Under the pieces are notes generated by a model, which was not told the origin of the DNA, ran no database searches, and was given only the letters and a program-made list of their open reading frames with translations. Made by a program: the position numbers and the translations under genes. DNA of 64,000 nucleotides from Brevibacillus brevis NBRC 100599 (lineage in GTDB: Bacteria > Bacillota > Bacilli > Brevibacillales > Brevibacillaceae): positions 1,544,001-1,608,000 of the forward strand of contig NC_012491.1 in NCBI RefSeq assembly GCF_000010165.1. Direction: 5' to 3'. Shown here piece after piece: positions 18,707 to 27,459 of this stretch (positions are counted from its first letter, which is position 1; each line of letters begins with the position of its first letter).

Positions 18707-19171
18707 ATGTTAAAAGAGTTTAAAGAGTTTGCGTTAAAGGGAAATGTAATGGATCTCGCTGTCGGTGTCGTGATCGGTGGGGCTTTCGGGAAAATTGTAA
18801 CCTCGCTTGTTAATGACATCATTACTCCCCTGATCGGATTGCTTCTGGGCAAGGTGGATTTCTCCGGCTTGTTCATCAATTTGAGCGGGGTTCCTTATAA
18901 GACGATCGCCGAAGCAAAAACAGCACATGCTGCGACGCTGAACTACGGGTTGTTCCTCAACTCTGTGATTGATTTTGTCATTATTGCCTTTTCCATTTTT
19001 ATCGTCATCAAGCAGCTCAACCGTTTCAAACGCAAGCAAGAAGTGGAGCAAGCGCCTGTAACGACCAAAGAGTGCCCGCATTGCATCTCCGCGATTCCGG
19101 TCAAGGCTACGCGCTGTCCGAACTGCACCTCCATGCTGGAGACAAAAGGAACGGCATTGGCACACGAATAA
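18707..19171 (+). CDS. mscL: Large-conductance mechanosensitive channel with C-terminal zinc ribbon
   Basis: 154 residues. The N-terminal amphipathic helix and TM1 ([20 protein letters not shown]) and TM2 (about 80-102, [18 protein letters not shown]) are typical; MscL forms a pentameric emergency valve against hypo-osmotic shock. After the usual channel end there is a four-cysteine zinc ribbon, C123-C126 and C137-C140, absent from the E. coli protein. The ATG at 18707 follows AAGGAGG; an in-frame start at 18686 inside the previous gene's end is rejected. Confidence 0.95.
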   Translation: MLKEFKEFALKGNVMDLAVGVVIGGAFGKIVTSLVNDIITPLIGLLLGKVDFSGLFINLSGVPYKTIAEAKTAHAATLNYGLFLNSVIDFVIIAFSIFIVIKQLNRFKRKQEVEQAPVTTKECPHCISAIPVKATRCPNCTSMLETKGTALAHE

Positions 19172-19191
19172 GACATATTCAGGAATCAGAC

Positions 19192-19229
19192 AAACAGAGG
19201 AGGGCGATTATGCCTTCCTCTGTTTTCGT
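19192..19229. terminator. Hairpin between mscL and the convergent coat gene
   Basis: AAACAGAGGAGGGC, a GATTAT loop, GCCTTCCTCTGTTTT then TCGTTT. It can terminate mscL transcripts and overlaps the 3' end of the convergent gene. Confidence 0.75.
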
Positions 19230-20002
19230 TTCACGCGGTTTTTATACTGATAGTGAAGTCTTTTAATCGTATGATAATAGGTCTTGTCTTTGAGCTTGGC
19301 AAACAGCCCATGGGATGGAAAGTCGTAATTCACTTCAATAATGGAGAGGTTTCCAGCTTTATCAATGGCAAAATCGACGCCGATTTGCGCACTGTGCCGA
19401 TATTTATTAAAGTGGGCACATACACGGTGACTGACTTGGATTAACTGAGAGACGATCCCTTTTATCTTATCTGGTGTGACAGCTCCAGACTTTTTCAAGG
19501 CATGCGGGACAGTGACGGCATATCCGCCGCCGCGAGCGACATTGGTAATAATACTGTCGGCACCGGCTACCTTGGCTAGCATGCCGGCATATTGCCATTT
19601 ACCCAAGCCATTGCGCATCATCATGACGCGAATATCAAAGGGACGAGCGTCGATTTCAGCTAAATCCAGCCCTTTTTGTATGACGTAATTTTTTTCTGTG
19701 CACTGCGCGGCAAGTTGCTGCTTCAAGTCAGCTAAAGAATTTGCTTGCACAGGCTCTCCGCGCTCCTTCACAAATTGATAGTCCCCACGATCTGTTTTCC
19801 AGACACGAATAATGCCTTTCCCCATATGGGTTCTCGTCGGTTTGATATAGACGGTAGAATACTTCGCTAAATACTTCGCTAAATACGAGTCCAAGCTTGC
19901 GGGCTGATATAAAGCAGTAGGCGGCAGGTAAGGACGAATGTAAGGACTTTTTGAAAAGAACTGGTGAAGGCTCCACTTGGAGGAGGAGATCACATCATGC
20001 AC
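19208..20002 (-). CDS. YheC/YheD family ATP-grasp protein (endospore coat-associated)
   Basis: 264 residues. ATP-grasp features: VYIKPTRTHMGKGIIRV (nucleotide-binding loop), a DIRVMM stretch, ARGGGYAV, and the metal-binding end VDFAIDKAGNLSIIEVNYDFP. YheC/YheD proteins of Bacillus are coat-associated and of unknown substrate. Start preceded by GTGAGG. A perfect 12-bp tandem repeat at 19861-19884 gives SYLAKYLAKYS. Sporulation control is inferred from the family. Confidence 0.85.
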   Translation of the reverse strand: MHDVISSSKWSLHQFFSKSPYIRPYLPPTALYQPASLDSYLAKYLAKYSTVYIKPTRTHMGKGIIRVWKTDRGDYQFVKERGEPVQANSLADLKQQLAAQCTEKNYVIQKGLDLAEIDARPFDIRVMMMRNGLGKWQYAGMLAKVAGADSIITNVARGGGYAVTVPHALKKSGAVTPDKIKGIVSQLIQVSHRVCAHFNKYRHSAQIGVDFAIDKAGNLSIIEVNYDFPSHGLFAKLKDKTYYHTIKRLHYQYKNRVKRKQRKA

Positions 20003-20154
20003 CTCACTTTACGAAAAATCCATTCGTCCCAGCATATGCAGAAGTGTTCGCGACCGTTTTTATTTTGACAAGGGACGTTTTTCAAAAAATGCCAAGGACG
20101 TAAGAAGGAGTTAAAGGATTATGGGGGAATATATGTTCTAATCATAGGAGAAGG

Positions 20155-20991
20155 ATGGCGAAAATCATGCGGAAATTCCGTCCGGTGCAACCTCCGACTC
20201 TGCAACGAGCGAGCGCCCAAAATGCCTATCATTATCAGGAGTACATGCCCAGCAAATGTCTGGTGAACGAGATCGCCTGCTACTGGACCTCAGAGTACGA
20301 CGGTAAAGGGATAGCACCTGCAAGCCGAGTCATACCCGATGGATGCGTCGATATCATTTTCAATCTCGGTGCCACTTCCTATCAGAAGGCGGCATTTCTA
20401 ACGGGACTGATGAGGACGTACGAGGTGATTCCGTTGACTGAACCACAATCCTTGATCGGTATTCGTTTTTACGCGGAGGGAGCGGCTCGCTTTTTGCGCT
20501 ACCCTGTCGCCATGATCAATGGTCATCATCCGAATCTGGAAGACATCTGGGGTAAAGAGGCAGATGAGGTGATAGAAGCCTTGCTCGAAGCTTCCAACAC
20601 GGCGGAGCGGATCGCTTTGTTGGAGCGGGAGCTCATCAAACGATTGTGGATGGATGATCCAGCAGACCCGTTGCTATTGACCAGCATGAACTATTTATAT
20701 GAATACAGAGGAAATCTTTCCATGGCAGCACTCGCCGAGAAAGTGAATTACAGCGAGAGAACCTTGCGCAGGACGTTTCAACAACAATTGGGTATGAGCC
20801 CGAAGGAACTGGGCCGAATCATTCAGTTTCAAGGGCTGTTGCAAATGCTGGCGAAGGGAATACGCACTTCGTTTACGGATGCAGCCCTCCAGAGTGGCTA
20901 TTATGATCAGTCGCACTTGATCAAGAGCTTTCATACTTTTTACGGTGTTGCTCCAAGCAAAATGATCTCGCCAGATCGTACGAATCGATAG
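20155..20991 (+). CDS. AraC-family transcriptional regulator
   Basis: 278 residues: an N-terminal ligand-binding-like region with PDGCVDIIFNLG (the DUF6597 type seen in many AraC proteins), and a C-terminal double helix-turn-helix (about 175-275) with YSERTLRRTFQQQLGMSPKE and YYDQSHLIKSFHTFYGVAPSK. A nearby alternative ATG at 20167 is possible. It probably regulates the YjbR and VOC genes 76 bp downstream, a grouping inferred from adjacency. Confidence 0.9.
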   Translation: MAKIMRKFRPVQPPTLQRASAQNAYHYQEYMPSKCLVNEIACYWTSEYDGKGIAPASRVIPDGCVDIIFNLGATSYQKAAFLTGLMRTYEVIPLTEPQSLIGIRFYAEGAARFLRYPVAMINGHHPNLEDIWGKEADEVIEALLEASNTAERIALLERELIKRLWMDDPADPLLLTSMNYLYEYRGNLSMAALAEKVNYSERTLRRTFQQQLGMSPKELGRIIQFQGLLQMLAKGIRTSFTDAALQSGYYDQSHLIKSFHTFYGVAPSKMISPDRTNR

Positions 20992-21067
20992 TCTTTAAAA
21001 GTTGTCCGTTTTTTACAATCTTCTTATGGTTAGACCCGTTATCTTAAAGAAAGGATGGTGAATTCAT

Positions 21068-21427
21068 GTGAATGAACAAACTTTAGATGCATACTGTCGG
21101 AAGCAGCCCGGTGTCACCCATGACTATCAGATGGATTGGGAATGCGATCGCTACCATGTCGGAGGCAAAATTTTTGCCATGATTGGAGGCGATTCCAAAG
21201 GTGTTCGCATCCTCACCTTGAAATGCGATCCGATGCGCGCAGAGGAATTGCGCGAGACCTACGAAGGGATCGTACCCGGCTATCACATGAACAAGTCCCA
21301 TTGGAATTCTGTCTACCTGGACGCTGATATTCCCGAAGGCTTATGGGAAAGGATGATCGAGCATGCGTACGAAACGGTGCTCCAAAAACTGCCCAAGCGC
21401 GTCCAGCAAGAAATCAAGAGCGAATAG
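21068..21427 (+). CDS. MmcQ/YjbR family protein
   Basis: 119 residues, GTG start. Shows the family signature: CRKQPGVTHDYQ near the N-terminus, KIFAMIGG, LKCDPMRAEELRE, and PGYHMNKSHWNSVYLD. The family has a CyaY-like double-wing fold; DNA binding has been suggested but no function is proven. It sits between an AraC regulator and a VOC gene. Confidence 0.9.
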   Translation: MNEQTLDAYCRKQPGVTHDYQMDWECDRYHVGGKIFAMIGGDSKGVRILTLKCDPMRAEELRETYEGIVPGYHMNKSHWNSVYLDADIPEGLWERMIEHAYETVLQKLPKRVQQEIKSE

Positions 21428-21438
21428 GAGTGAATGAT

Positions 21439-21816
21439 GTGGGAATCAAGCTTGATATGGTAGGGATTGTCGTACAGGACATGAAAAAAGCGTTGGATTT
21501 CTATCGGGTACTCGGTTTCGATATTCCTGAGGGAGCAAATGAAGAGCCGCATGTGGAGGTAGCGCAGGACGGTGTTCGTCTGGCCTTTGATACAATAGAA
21601 GTTGCCAAGGGTGTGTATGGAGGATGGGAAGCACCTGTCGGGCATCGGATTGAGCTGGCATTTTTGTGTGAGAATGCGGAGGCACTTGATGCGTTGTATA
21701 CGAAAATCATTTCCCATGGTTACGAGAGTCACCGTGAGCCGTGGGATGCGTTCTGGGGCCAGCGATATGCCATTGTGAAAGACCCGGATGGGAACTTGAT
21801 CAGTTTGTTTGCGTAA
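21439..21816 (+). CDS. VOC family protein (glyoxalase-like)
   Basis: 125 residues from GTG 21439, eight bases after AGGAG, 11 bp downstream of the yjbR-like stop. Single VOC module: KLDMVGIVVQDMKKALDFYR at the start and KDPDGNLISLF at the end. The first metal-ligand position has no His (MVGIV), so enzymatic activity is doubtful; it may bind an antibiotic or small ligand like bleomycin-resistance proteins. Confidence 0.85.
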   Translation: MGIKLDMVGIVVQDMKKALDFYRVLGFDIPEGANEEPHVEVAQDGVRLAFDTIEVAKGVYGGWEAPVGHRIELAFLCENAEALDALYTKIISHGYESHREPWDAFWGQRYAIVKDPDGNLISLFA

Positions 21817-21836
21817 TACGATCCTTACATAAGAAG

Positions 21837-21871
21837 ACAAGCCGAGCCTTTCTGAAAGAGGTTCGGCTTGT
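21837..21871 (+). terminator. Hairpin terminator after the AraC-YjbR-VOC cluster
   Basis: ACAAGCCGA and TCGGCTTGT around a 17-base loop, then TTGCGTTTGG; the T-run is short. The 21872-22062 stretch after it should contain the glcD promoter; I could not fix it. Confidence 0.7.
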
Positions 21872-22062
21872 TTGCGTTTGGAGACGGAATCATTGGCTAC
21901 TTAATCGTGAAATGAAATTTACTTATGGTTAGTTGATTTGTGTAATTTTACTTCATATAATGAGGGTGATAATAGGAGTGAATTTTCAGTCAATGAACAG
22001 GAAGAATCAGGGAAGCCATTCAGCAGTTGGACTAAGACTTTGGGAAAGGGTGGAGAGATTCC

Positions 22063-23478
22063 ATGTTGCCAGCATCCATTCGCGAAGAGCTGCGTGCCAT
22101 CGTCGGAGCGAAAAACTGTCTCGACAAACAGGAAGCATTAGTCGCCTATTCGTATGACGCGACGCCGATGCAGCAAGCATTACCGGATGTGGTCGTCATG
22201 CCGAAGAGCACAACCGAAATCCAACAGGTCATGCGAGTCGCTGCACGACATCACATCCCGATTGTGACGCGTGGAGCAGGCTCCAATCTATGCGGAGGCA
22301 CGATACCAGTCGGTGGCGGAATTGTTTTGGTGTTGAGCCAGATGAATCAGATCGTAGAGATTGACGAGCAAAATTTGACGATTACGGTGCAGCCGGGGGT
22401 TCGAACAGTCGACATCCATCAGGCGGTAGAGGCAATCGGTTTGTTTTATCCACCAGATCCAGGCAGCATGGTCATCTCCACGATTGGTGGGAATATTGCG
22501 CTCAATTCGGGTGGACTGCGCGGGTTGAAGTACGGAACCACCAAGGATTACGTGCTGGGTCTCGAAGCTGTGTTGCCGAACGGAGAGGTCATCCGTACTG
22601 GGGGCAAGCTGATGAAGGATGTAGCGGGCTATGATCTGACCAAGCTTTTGGTTGGTAGCGAGGGTACATTGGCGATCATTACCGAGGCAATTCTCAAGCT
22701 GATTCCAAAGCCGCAGACACAGCGAGTTATGCTCGCGATGTTCGCAGATATGGCACAGGCGGCGAGGTCTGTTTCCGATATTATTGCCAACCGTATTATT
22801 CCTGGAACGCTGGAATTTCTCGACCAGGGCACGATCCGTGTTGTCGAGGATTTCAAACAGATCGGGCTTCCAACAGATGTGGCGGCGATCCTCCTGATCG
22901 GTCAGGACGGAGAGCCACAGACGGTTGATCGGGATATGGAGCAGATAGCTGCTATTTGCAAGAAGAATGCAGCCGTGCAAATCAAGGTAGCGACGACAGT
23001 GGAGGAAGCTGATGAGGTGATGACTGCCAGACGCAGTGCGCTCGCCGCATTGTCCCGGATGCGTCCAACGACCATATTGGAGGACGCAACCGTTCCTCGT
23101 GCCGCGATTGCGCCCATGGTTGCCGCGATCCAAGAGATTACAGAGCGTTACGGGCTGCAAATTTGCACCTTTGGCCATGCAGGAGACGGCAATTTGCATC
23201 CGACCTGCATGACAGACGCTCGCAACACGGAAGAGATCGAGCGTGTCGAGCATGCCTTCGAGGAAATTTTCGCGGCGGCAATCGATTTGGGCGGTACGAT
23301 TACGGGAGAGCATGGTGTAGGAATCGTTAAGGCACCGTATTTGGAGTGGAAAGTAGGGGCCGCAGGTATGGAGATCATGAAAGGCATCAAGCACGCTTTC
23401 GATCCTCACAATCTCCTGAATCCTGACAAGATGTTTGCGAAACAGTCCCGGAACAGAGTGGTGGTCCAGCGTGCTTAA
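22063..23478 (+). CDS. glcD: Glycolate oxidase subunit GlcD (FAD-linked oxidase)
   Basis: 471 residues. FAD-binding PCMH domain with PIVTRGAGSNLCGGTIP and GGLRGLKYGTTKDYVLGLE, then the FAD-oxidase C-domain with the cofactor histidines in FGHAGDGNLHP and GEHGVG. It oxidises glycolate (or a related 2-hydroxyacid, possibly D-lactate) to the 2-oxoacid, passing electrons through GlcF. Start after GGTGGAGAG. It overlaps glcF by 8 bases. No GlcE-like subunit is present here, as in several Bacillales. Confidence 0.92.
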   Translation: MLPASIREELRAIVGAKNCLDKQEALVAYSYDATPMQQALPDVVVMPKSTTEIQQVMRVAARHHIPIVTRGAGSNLCGGTIPVGGGIVLVLSQMNQIVEIDEQNLTITVQPGVRTVDIHQAVEAIGLFYPPDPGSMVISTIGGNIALNSGGLRGLKYGTTKDYVLGLEAVLPNGEVIRTGGKLMKDVAGYDLTKLLVGSEGTLAIITEAILKLIPKPQTQRVMLAMFADMAQAARSVSDIIANRIIPGTLEFLDQGTIRVVEDFKQIGLPTDVAAILLIGQDGEPQTVDRDMEQIAAICKKNAAVQIKVATTVEEADEVMTARRSALAALSRMRPTTILEDATVPRAAIAPMVAAIQEITERYGLQICTFGHAGDGNLHPTCMTDARNTEEIERVEHAFEEIFAAAIDLGGTITGEHGVGIVKAPYLEWKVGAAGMEIMKGIKHAFDPHNLLNPDKMFAKQSRNRVVVQRA

Positions 23479-24790
23479 AGAAGCCTTGGAAAAGAAGCTC
23501 GATTACGACGAACTGTCCAACTGTATGCGCTGTGGCTTCTGTCAGCCAGCCTGTCCGACCTTTCGGGAAACTGGCTATGAGGCGGCTTCTCCACGAGGTC
23601 GCATCGCCTTGATGAAAGCCGTAGCAGACGGTGTCATGGAGCCGGACAAAGATTTCGTCGACCAAATGAATCTGTGTCTAGGCTGCCGGGCATGTGAGCC
23701 GGTATGTCCAGCAGGTGTGCCGTACGGTCAGCTGATCGAGCAGACGCGAGAAGCGATCGAAGAGGCGCAGGAGCATCCATGGTGGGTCAAAGCCGTCCGC
23801 AGGCTCGCGTTTTTCCACCTGTTTCCTCATCAGAAGCGCATGTACCAGCTCGGCGGACTCCTGCGCTTCTATCAACGCTCAGGTGTGCAAAAAGCCGTTC
23901 GCAAGCTGGGGGTGCTGTCCATCCTGCCAAAGCAAATGCGGGAAATGGAAGCGATTATACCAGAAGCAAGCAGTAAAGGCATTGTGGACTACTTTGGCGG
24001 CACTGTCATTCCGGCCGTTGGAGAGCGCAAGTATCGTGTCGGGATGTTTCACGGCTGCATCATGGATGTCCTGTTCAATGAGACGAATCGCAACACCGTT
24101 CGGCTTTTGAGTGAGGCAGGCTGTGAGGTCATCATCGCTCCAGACCAGGTTTGCTGCGGCGCTCTCCATGCACATAGCGGTGAACGTGAACAGGCTCGCC
24201 ATCTGGCGCGAAAAAATGTGGCTGCTTTTCACAAGGCTGACGTGGATTTCATTGTATCCAATGCAGGTGGTTGCGGGGCGATGCTTCTAGAATACGACCA
24301 CTTGCTGGCAAAAGATGCCCTGTGGCAGGAGAAAGCACAATGGTTCGCTTCACGAGTAAAGGATATTAGCGAGGTACTTACACGCCTTGTTGAGCCAAAA
24401 GAATGGCAGTCATTGTCGCAACGAATCACCTATCAATCCTCCTGTCACCTGCGCAACGGGATGAAGGTGACCAAAGAGCCAGTGAGCCTCTTGCAAGCCA
24501 TTCCGGGTGCTACATACGTACAGCTACGCGAAGGAGATCGCTGCTGCGGCTCTGCGGGTATTTACAATCTGGTGCAGCCTGAGATGGCCGGGAGTCTTTT
24601 AGACGAAAAAATGGGGCATGTAGCGGCTACCCAAGCAGACATTCTTGTGACATCGAATCCGGGCTGTCTGTTGCAAATGAAAGCAGGCATTCACCAGGCA
24701 GGACTAGAAGGAAAGATGGAAGCCGTGCACATCGTCGATTTATTGGCACGTGTGCAGCAGGAAGAAAAGCCCTTGTCGCCCCTTGAGTGA
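23471..24790 (+). CDS. glcF: Glycolate oxidase iron-sulfur subunit GlcF
   Basis: 439 residues from GTG 23471, translationally coupled to glcD. Two 4Fe-4S motifs, C18-C21-C24-C28 and C69-C72-C75-C79, are followed by two CCG domains (VCCGALHAHSG near 225 and RCCGSAGIYN near 355) as in GlcF and heterodisulfide reductase-like proteins. It carries electrons from GlcD to the membrane quinone pool. A longer frame from 23435 is not needed. Confidence 0.9.
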   Translation: MLKEALEKKLDYDELSNCMRCGFCQPACPTFRETGYEAASPRGRIALMKAVADGVMEPDKDFVDQMNLCLGCRACEPVCPAGVPYGQLIEQTREAIEEAQEHPWWVKAVRRLAFFHLFPHQKRMYQLGGLLRFYQRSGVQKAVRKLGVLSILPKQMREMEAIIPEASSKGIVDYFGGTVIPAVGERKYRVGMFHGCIMDVLFNETNRNTVRLLSEAGCEVIIAPDQVCCGALHAHSGEREQARHLARKNVAAFHKADVDFIVSNAGGCGAMLLEYDHLLAKDALWQEKAQWFASRVKDISEVLTRLVEPKEWQSLSQRITYQSSCHLRNGMKVTKEPVSLLQAIPGATYVQLREGDRCCGSAGIYNLVQPEMAGSLLDEKMGHVAATQADILVTSNPGCLLQMKAGIHQAGLEGKMEAVHIVDLLARVQQEEKPLSPLE

Positions 24791-24826
24791 GTGGGGATGA
24801 CAAAGGCTTTTTCTGCTTAAGAGGGG

Positions 24827-26071
24827 CTAGCTGTTTTGTCCTTTTTCCTGATCGTAGATATCCAATGCAGCTTGAACAGCGCGCCCAGCGTGTACACGGG
24901 CTCCATGCCGAATGAGAACGGCTTCCAACGCCCCTAGCACATGCAAAATGTTTTTCTTCCGGCAGCTGTAGCCCATTGTGCCAATCCGCCAGATTGTTCC
25001 TTTTAGCGGCCCAAAGGAACTGGCAATTTCAATATGAAAATCTTCGAGCAGCATAGCACGGACTGACTCTCCGTCGAGCCCGTCAGGAATTTTAATACAG
25101 GTCACGACGGGAAGCTTGCAAGCCGGATCGCCATAGAGCTGCAATCCCATCGCCAACACACCAGCGACCAAGGCTTGTTCATGCAAGCGATGTCTGGCAA
25201 ATCTCGCCTCCAGACCTTCCGTGAGGGCGATGCGCACTCCTTCGCGCAAGGCGTACAGCATCGTTGTCGCCTCCGTATGGTGGTTCAGCCGTGCGGGTCC
25301 CCAGTAATCCATGAGCTGGCTCAAGTCAAAATAGTTGCTGCGGATCGTTCGGGTTTGAGCAGATTTCGGAGCAGAGGGATCAGCGAGTCCACGCTCAATC
25401 TTTTTCCGTTGGAGCAAGAGTTCTTCTATACGAGAATTAAACGTGATCGGAGCCATTCCTGATGGGACCGACAAGCATTTTTGTGTGCCGCCAATACAAG
25501 CGTCGATATACCAATCGTCTACCTTCACTTCTGTCCCGCCGATCGAAGCGACAGCATCAACGACAAACAGCACATCCATCCGGCGGCAAGCTTCTCCGAT
25601 TTCTTTCAAGGGCTGAACACAGCCAGTGGATGTTTCACCGTGAACCATTGCTACGATTTTGGGCTGAACTCGCTCGATTTCGGCAATGACGTCCTTCGGT
25701 TCAAAGACACTTCCCCAGCGCGTTTCCATCGTTATCACATCTGCGCCGTACCTTTCCGAAATCTCCGTGAGCAAGTGCCCGAATCGTCCATAAATGGGTA
25801 CAAGCACCCGATCTCCTGGTTCAATTATGCTACATAAAACGGCCTCGATGCCCGCCCGGGAAGTTCCATCTATAGGGAATGCCCAATGATTGGATGTCTG
25901 AAACAATTTCCGAAGCATTTCCATTGTTTCGTTCATGATGTCTGTGAATTCTGGATCGAATTGTCCCAAAATGGGTGACCCCATCACGCGGAGAACACTA
26001 GGCTCGGCCTCGACTGGCCCTGGCGTCATGATTGTCCGTTGTGAGGTGGTCAGTTCTTTGTATGCACACAT
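24827..26071 (-). CDS. pucG: Class V aminotransferase, PucG-like (ureidoglycine/alanine-glyoxylate type)
   Basis: 414 residues, PLP enzyme. The Schiff-base lysine is K198 in GGTQKCLSVPSGMAP; MTPGPVE at the start, GTSRAGIEAVL and NYFDLSQLMDYWGP match Bacillus PucG, which transaminates ureidoglycine with glyoxylate in purine breakdown. No other puc gene lies in the window, and it faces glcDF, which makes glyoxylate, so alanine- or serine-glyoxylate transamination is an alternative role. Start follows GGGGGAGAGC. Confidence 0.85.
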   Translation of the reverse strand: MCAYKELTTSQRTIMTPGPVEAEPSVLRVMGSPILGQFDPEFTDIMNETMEMLRKLFQTSNHWAFPIDGTSRAGIEAVLCSIIEPGDRVLVPIYGRFGHLLTEISERYGADVITMETRWGSVFEPKDVIAEIERVQPKIVAMVHGETSTGCVQPLKEIGEACRRMDVLFVVDAVASIGGTEVKVDDWYIDACIGGTQKCLSVPSGMAPITFNSRIEELLLQRKKIERGLADPSAPKSAQTRTIRSNYFDLSQLMDYWGPARLNHHTEATTMLYALREGVRIALTEGLEARFARHRLHEQALVAGVLAMGLQLYGDPACKLPVVTCIKIPDGLDGESVRAMLLEDFHIEIASSFGPLKGTIWRIGTMGYSCRKKNILHVLGALEAVLIRHGARVHAGRAVQAALDIYDQEKGQNS

Positions 26072-26100
26072 AAGCTCTCCCCCAGATCTTTCTATATCAA

Positions 26101-26137
26101 CGGCCGCTTTTCCGATTCCATTACCGGAAAAACGGCG
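26101..26137 (-). promoter_or_regulatory. Strong hairpin in the pucG leader
   Basis: GCCGTTTTTCCG pairs with CGGAAAAGCGGC (12 bp, one wobble) around a 10-base loop, just upstream of pucG and downstream of ytvI. No T-run follows, so it is either a weak terminator of ytvI readthrough in an unusual place or an RNA/DNA regulatory element. Confidence 0.35.
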
Positions 26138-26164
26138 GTAGCACTACCTATACTTTTGTGCCCA

Positions 26165-27196
26165 TCAAAAATCGATTTTGAAATTCAAGAATCCAGCTTT
26201 TCTCAGCGCCTCGTAGATAATGACGAGCGCTGGACCAAGTATCAGCCCGAAAAATCCCAGCACCTGAAATCCGAGGAACATGCTGACAAGAGCGGCCAGG
26301 GCGCTTATTCCCAGATTAGATGCGAGTATCTTTGGTTCAATAATGCGACGGACGACCGTAATCACGAGGAAGATGACGATCAGGCCGATTGCCAGAGAAG
26401 AGTTACCCATCAAGAAGGTGTAAATGGCCCATGGGACGAGGAACGAGCCTGTGCCTAAGATGGGGAGAATATCGACGAAAACGATCATGAGCGAAATGAC
26501 GGCTGCATACTTGACCTGCAAAATGAGTAATCCCAATAAGGACAGCGCGAACGTCATCAGACTCAAGATGATTTGGGCACGTAAAAACCCAAGGGTGGCA
26601 CGGTTCAATTGAGAGATAACCACCTCGACCTTTTCACGAGCAGATACGGTGAACATTCTCATGAACCCAGCACGCAACTTCGGCAAATCGAGACTGATCA
26701 AAAACAAGGCAACCAGGTAAATAATCGTGGAGATTAAAAAGCCCGGAATGATGGCTGCCACACCGAGAATCCCTTTGGCAACCGTAGAGGCTGAAGTAAG
26801 CGCCCAGCTTTTCAGCCCAGCGAAGACACTCTGGATTTCCGATACGGTTTCAGCAGGTAACGACGCATAGTAAGTTTCCCAGCTCATCAAATAGGACTCG
26901 ACCAACTCAAAAATATGCTGTGAATAAGCCGGTAATCGCTGAGCCAAATCTATTCCCTGAATCACAATCTGCGTACCGATCCAGTACAGTACAATCCCAA
27001 AAGAAATGAGAAACAGGAAAAAGGCTGTGATTACTGCACTCATCCGATTCGTTCGTAGTCTTTTGATAAGAAACAAGACGAGCGGCTCAACCAGAATTGC
27101 AGTTAACAGTGCTAGCAAAAAGGGGATGGAGTAAGGCAAAAGAAACAACCCGACTGCTAGAACTAGTAGCAGGATGATCATTTTCCGAATCGTCAT
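26165..27196 (-). CDS. ytvI: AI-2E/YtvI-type integral membrane protein (sporulation)
   Basis: 343 residues, about seven to eight membrane helices, of the AI-2E transporter (PerM) superfamily. The hallmark C-terminal region VFVDILPILGTGSFLVPWAIY and VRRIIEPKILASNLGI is present. Within Bacillales, proteins of this length are annotated YtvI, made in sporulation under sigma-E; the transported substrate is unknown. Monocistronic, upstream of pucG in the same direction with a 93-bp gap. Confidence 0.85.
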   Translation of the reverse strand: MTIRKMIILLLVLAVGLFLLPYSIPFLLALLTAILVEPLVLFLIKRLRTNRMSAVITAFFLFLISFGIVLYWIGTQIVIQGIDLAQRLPAYSQHIFELVESYLMSWETYYASLPAETVSEIQSVFAGLKSWALTSASTVAKGILGVAAIIPGFLISTIIYLVALFLISLDLPKLRAGFMRMFTVSAREKVEVVISQLNRATLGFLRAQIILSLMTFALSLLGLLILQVKYAAVISLMIVFVDILPILGTGSFLVPWAIYTFLMGNSSLAIGLIVIFLVITVVRRIIEPKILASNLGISALAALVSMFLGFQVLGFFGLILGPALVIIYEALRKAGFLNFKIDF

Positions 27197-27389
27197 GACT
27201 GCGCTCCATTCTGAGTGAAAAGTCGCTGAAAATTGATTCCCTTATTTTATCATTTTTCCAGAAATGAATACAATGAGCCCAATCATATCGCGAAATTGAT
27301 AGAGAATATCAGAAAAAACAAAAAAATGAAAAGAATACAAAAAAGGGGAAAACACAAAAAGTCATGATATGATGCTCACCTATATACCA

Positions 27390-27424
27390 CTCAAGCTTGA
27401 TGCGTGTAAGCATATCGTCTTGAG
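27390..27424 (+). promoter_or_regulatory. Leader hairpin upstream of the symporter gene
   Basis: CTCAAG at 27390-27395 pairs with CTTGAG at 27419-27424, with an inner GATGC/GCATATC stem. It ends 35 bp before the symporter start codon. Possible operator or 5'-UTR structure; no known riboswitch recognised. Confidence 0.3.
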
Positions 27425-27459
27425 AGTCACATCTTATTCTTTCATAGCGAGGTGTCGGA

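Noticed and set aside
22288..23409. 373-codon minus-strand frame opposite glcD
   Set aside because: Rich in Arg, His and Cys as expected of an antisense shadow; glcD on the other strand has intact FAD-binding motifs.
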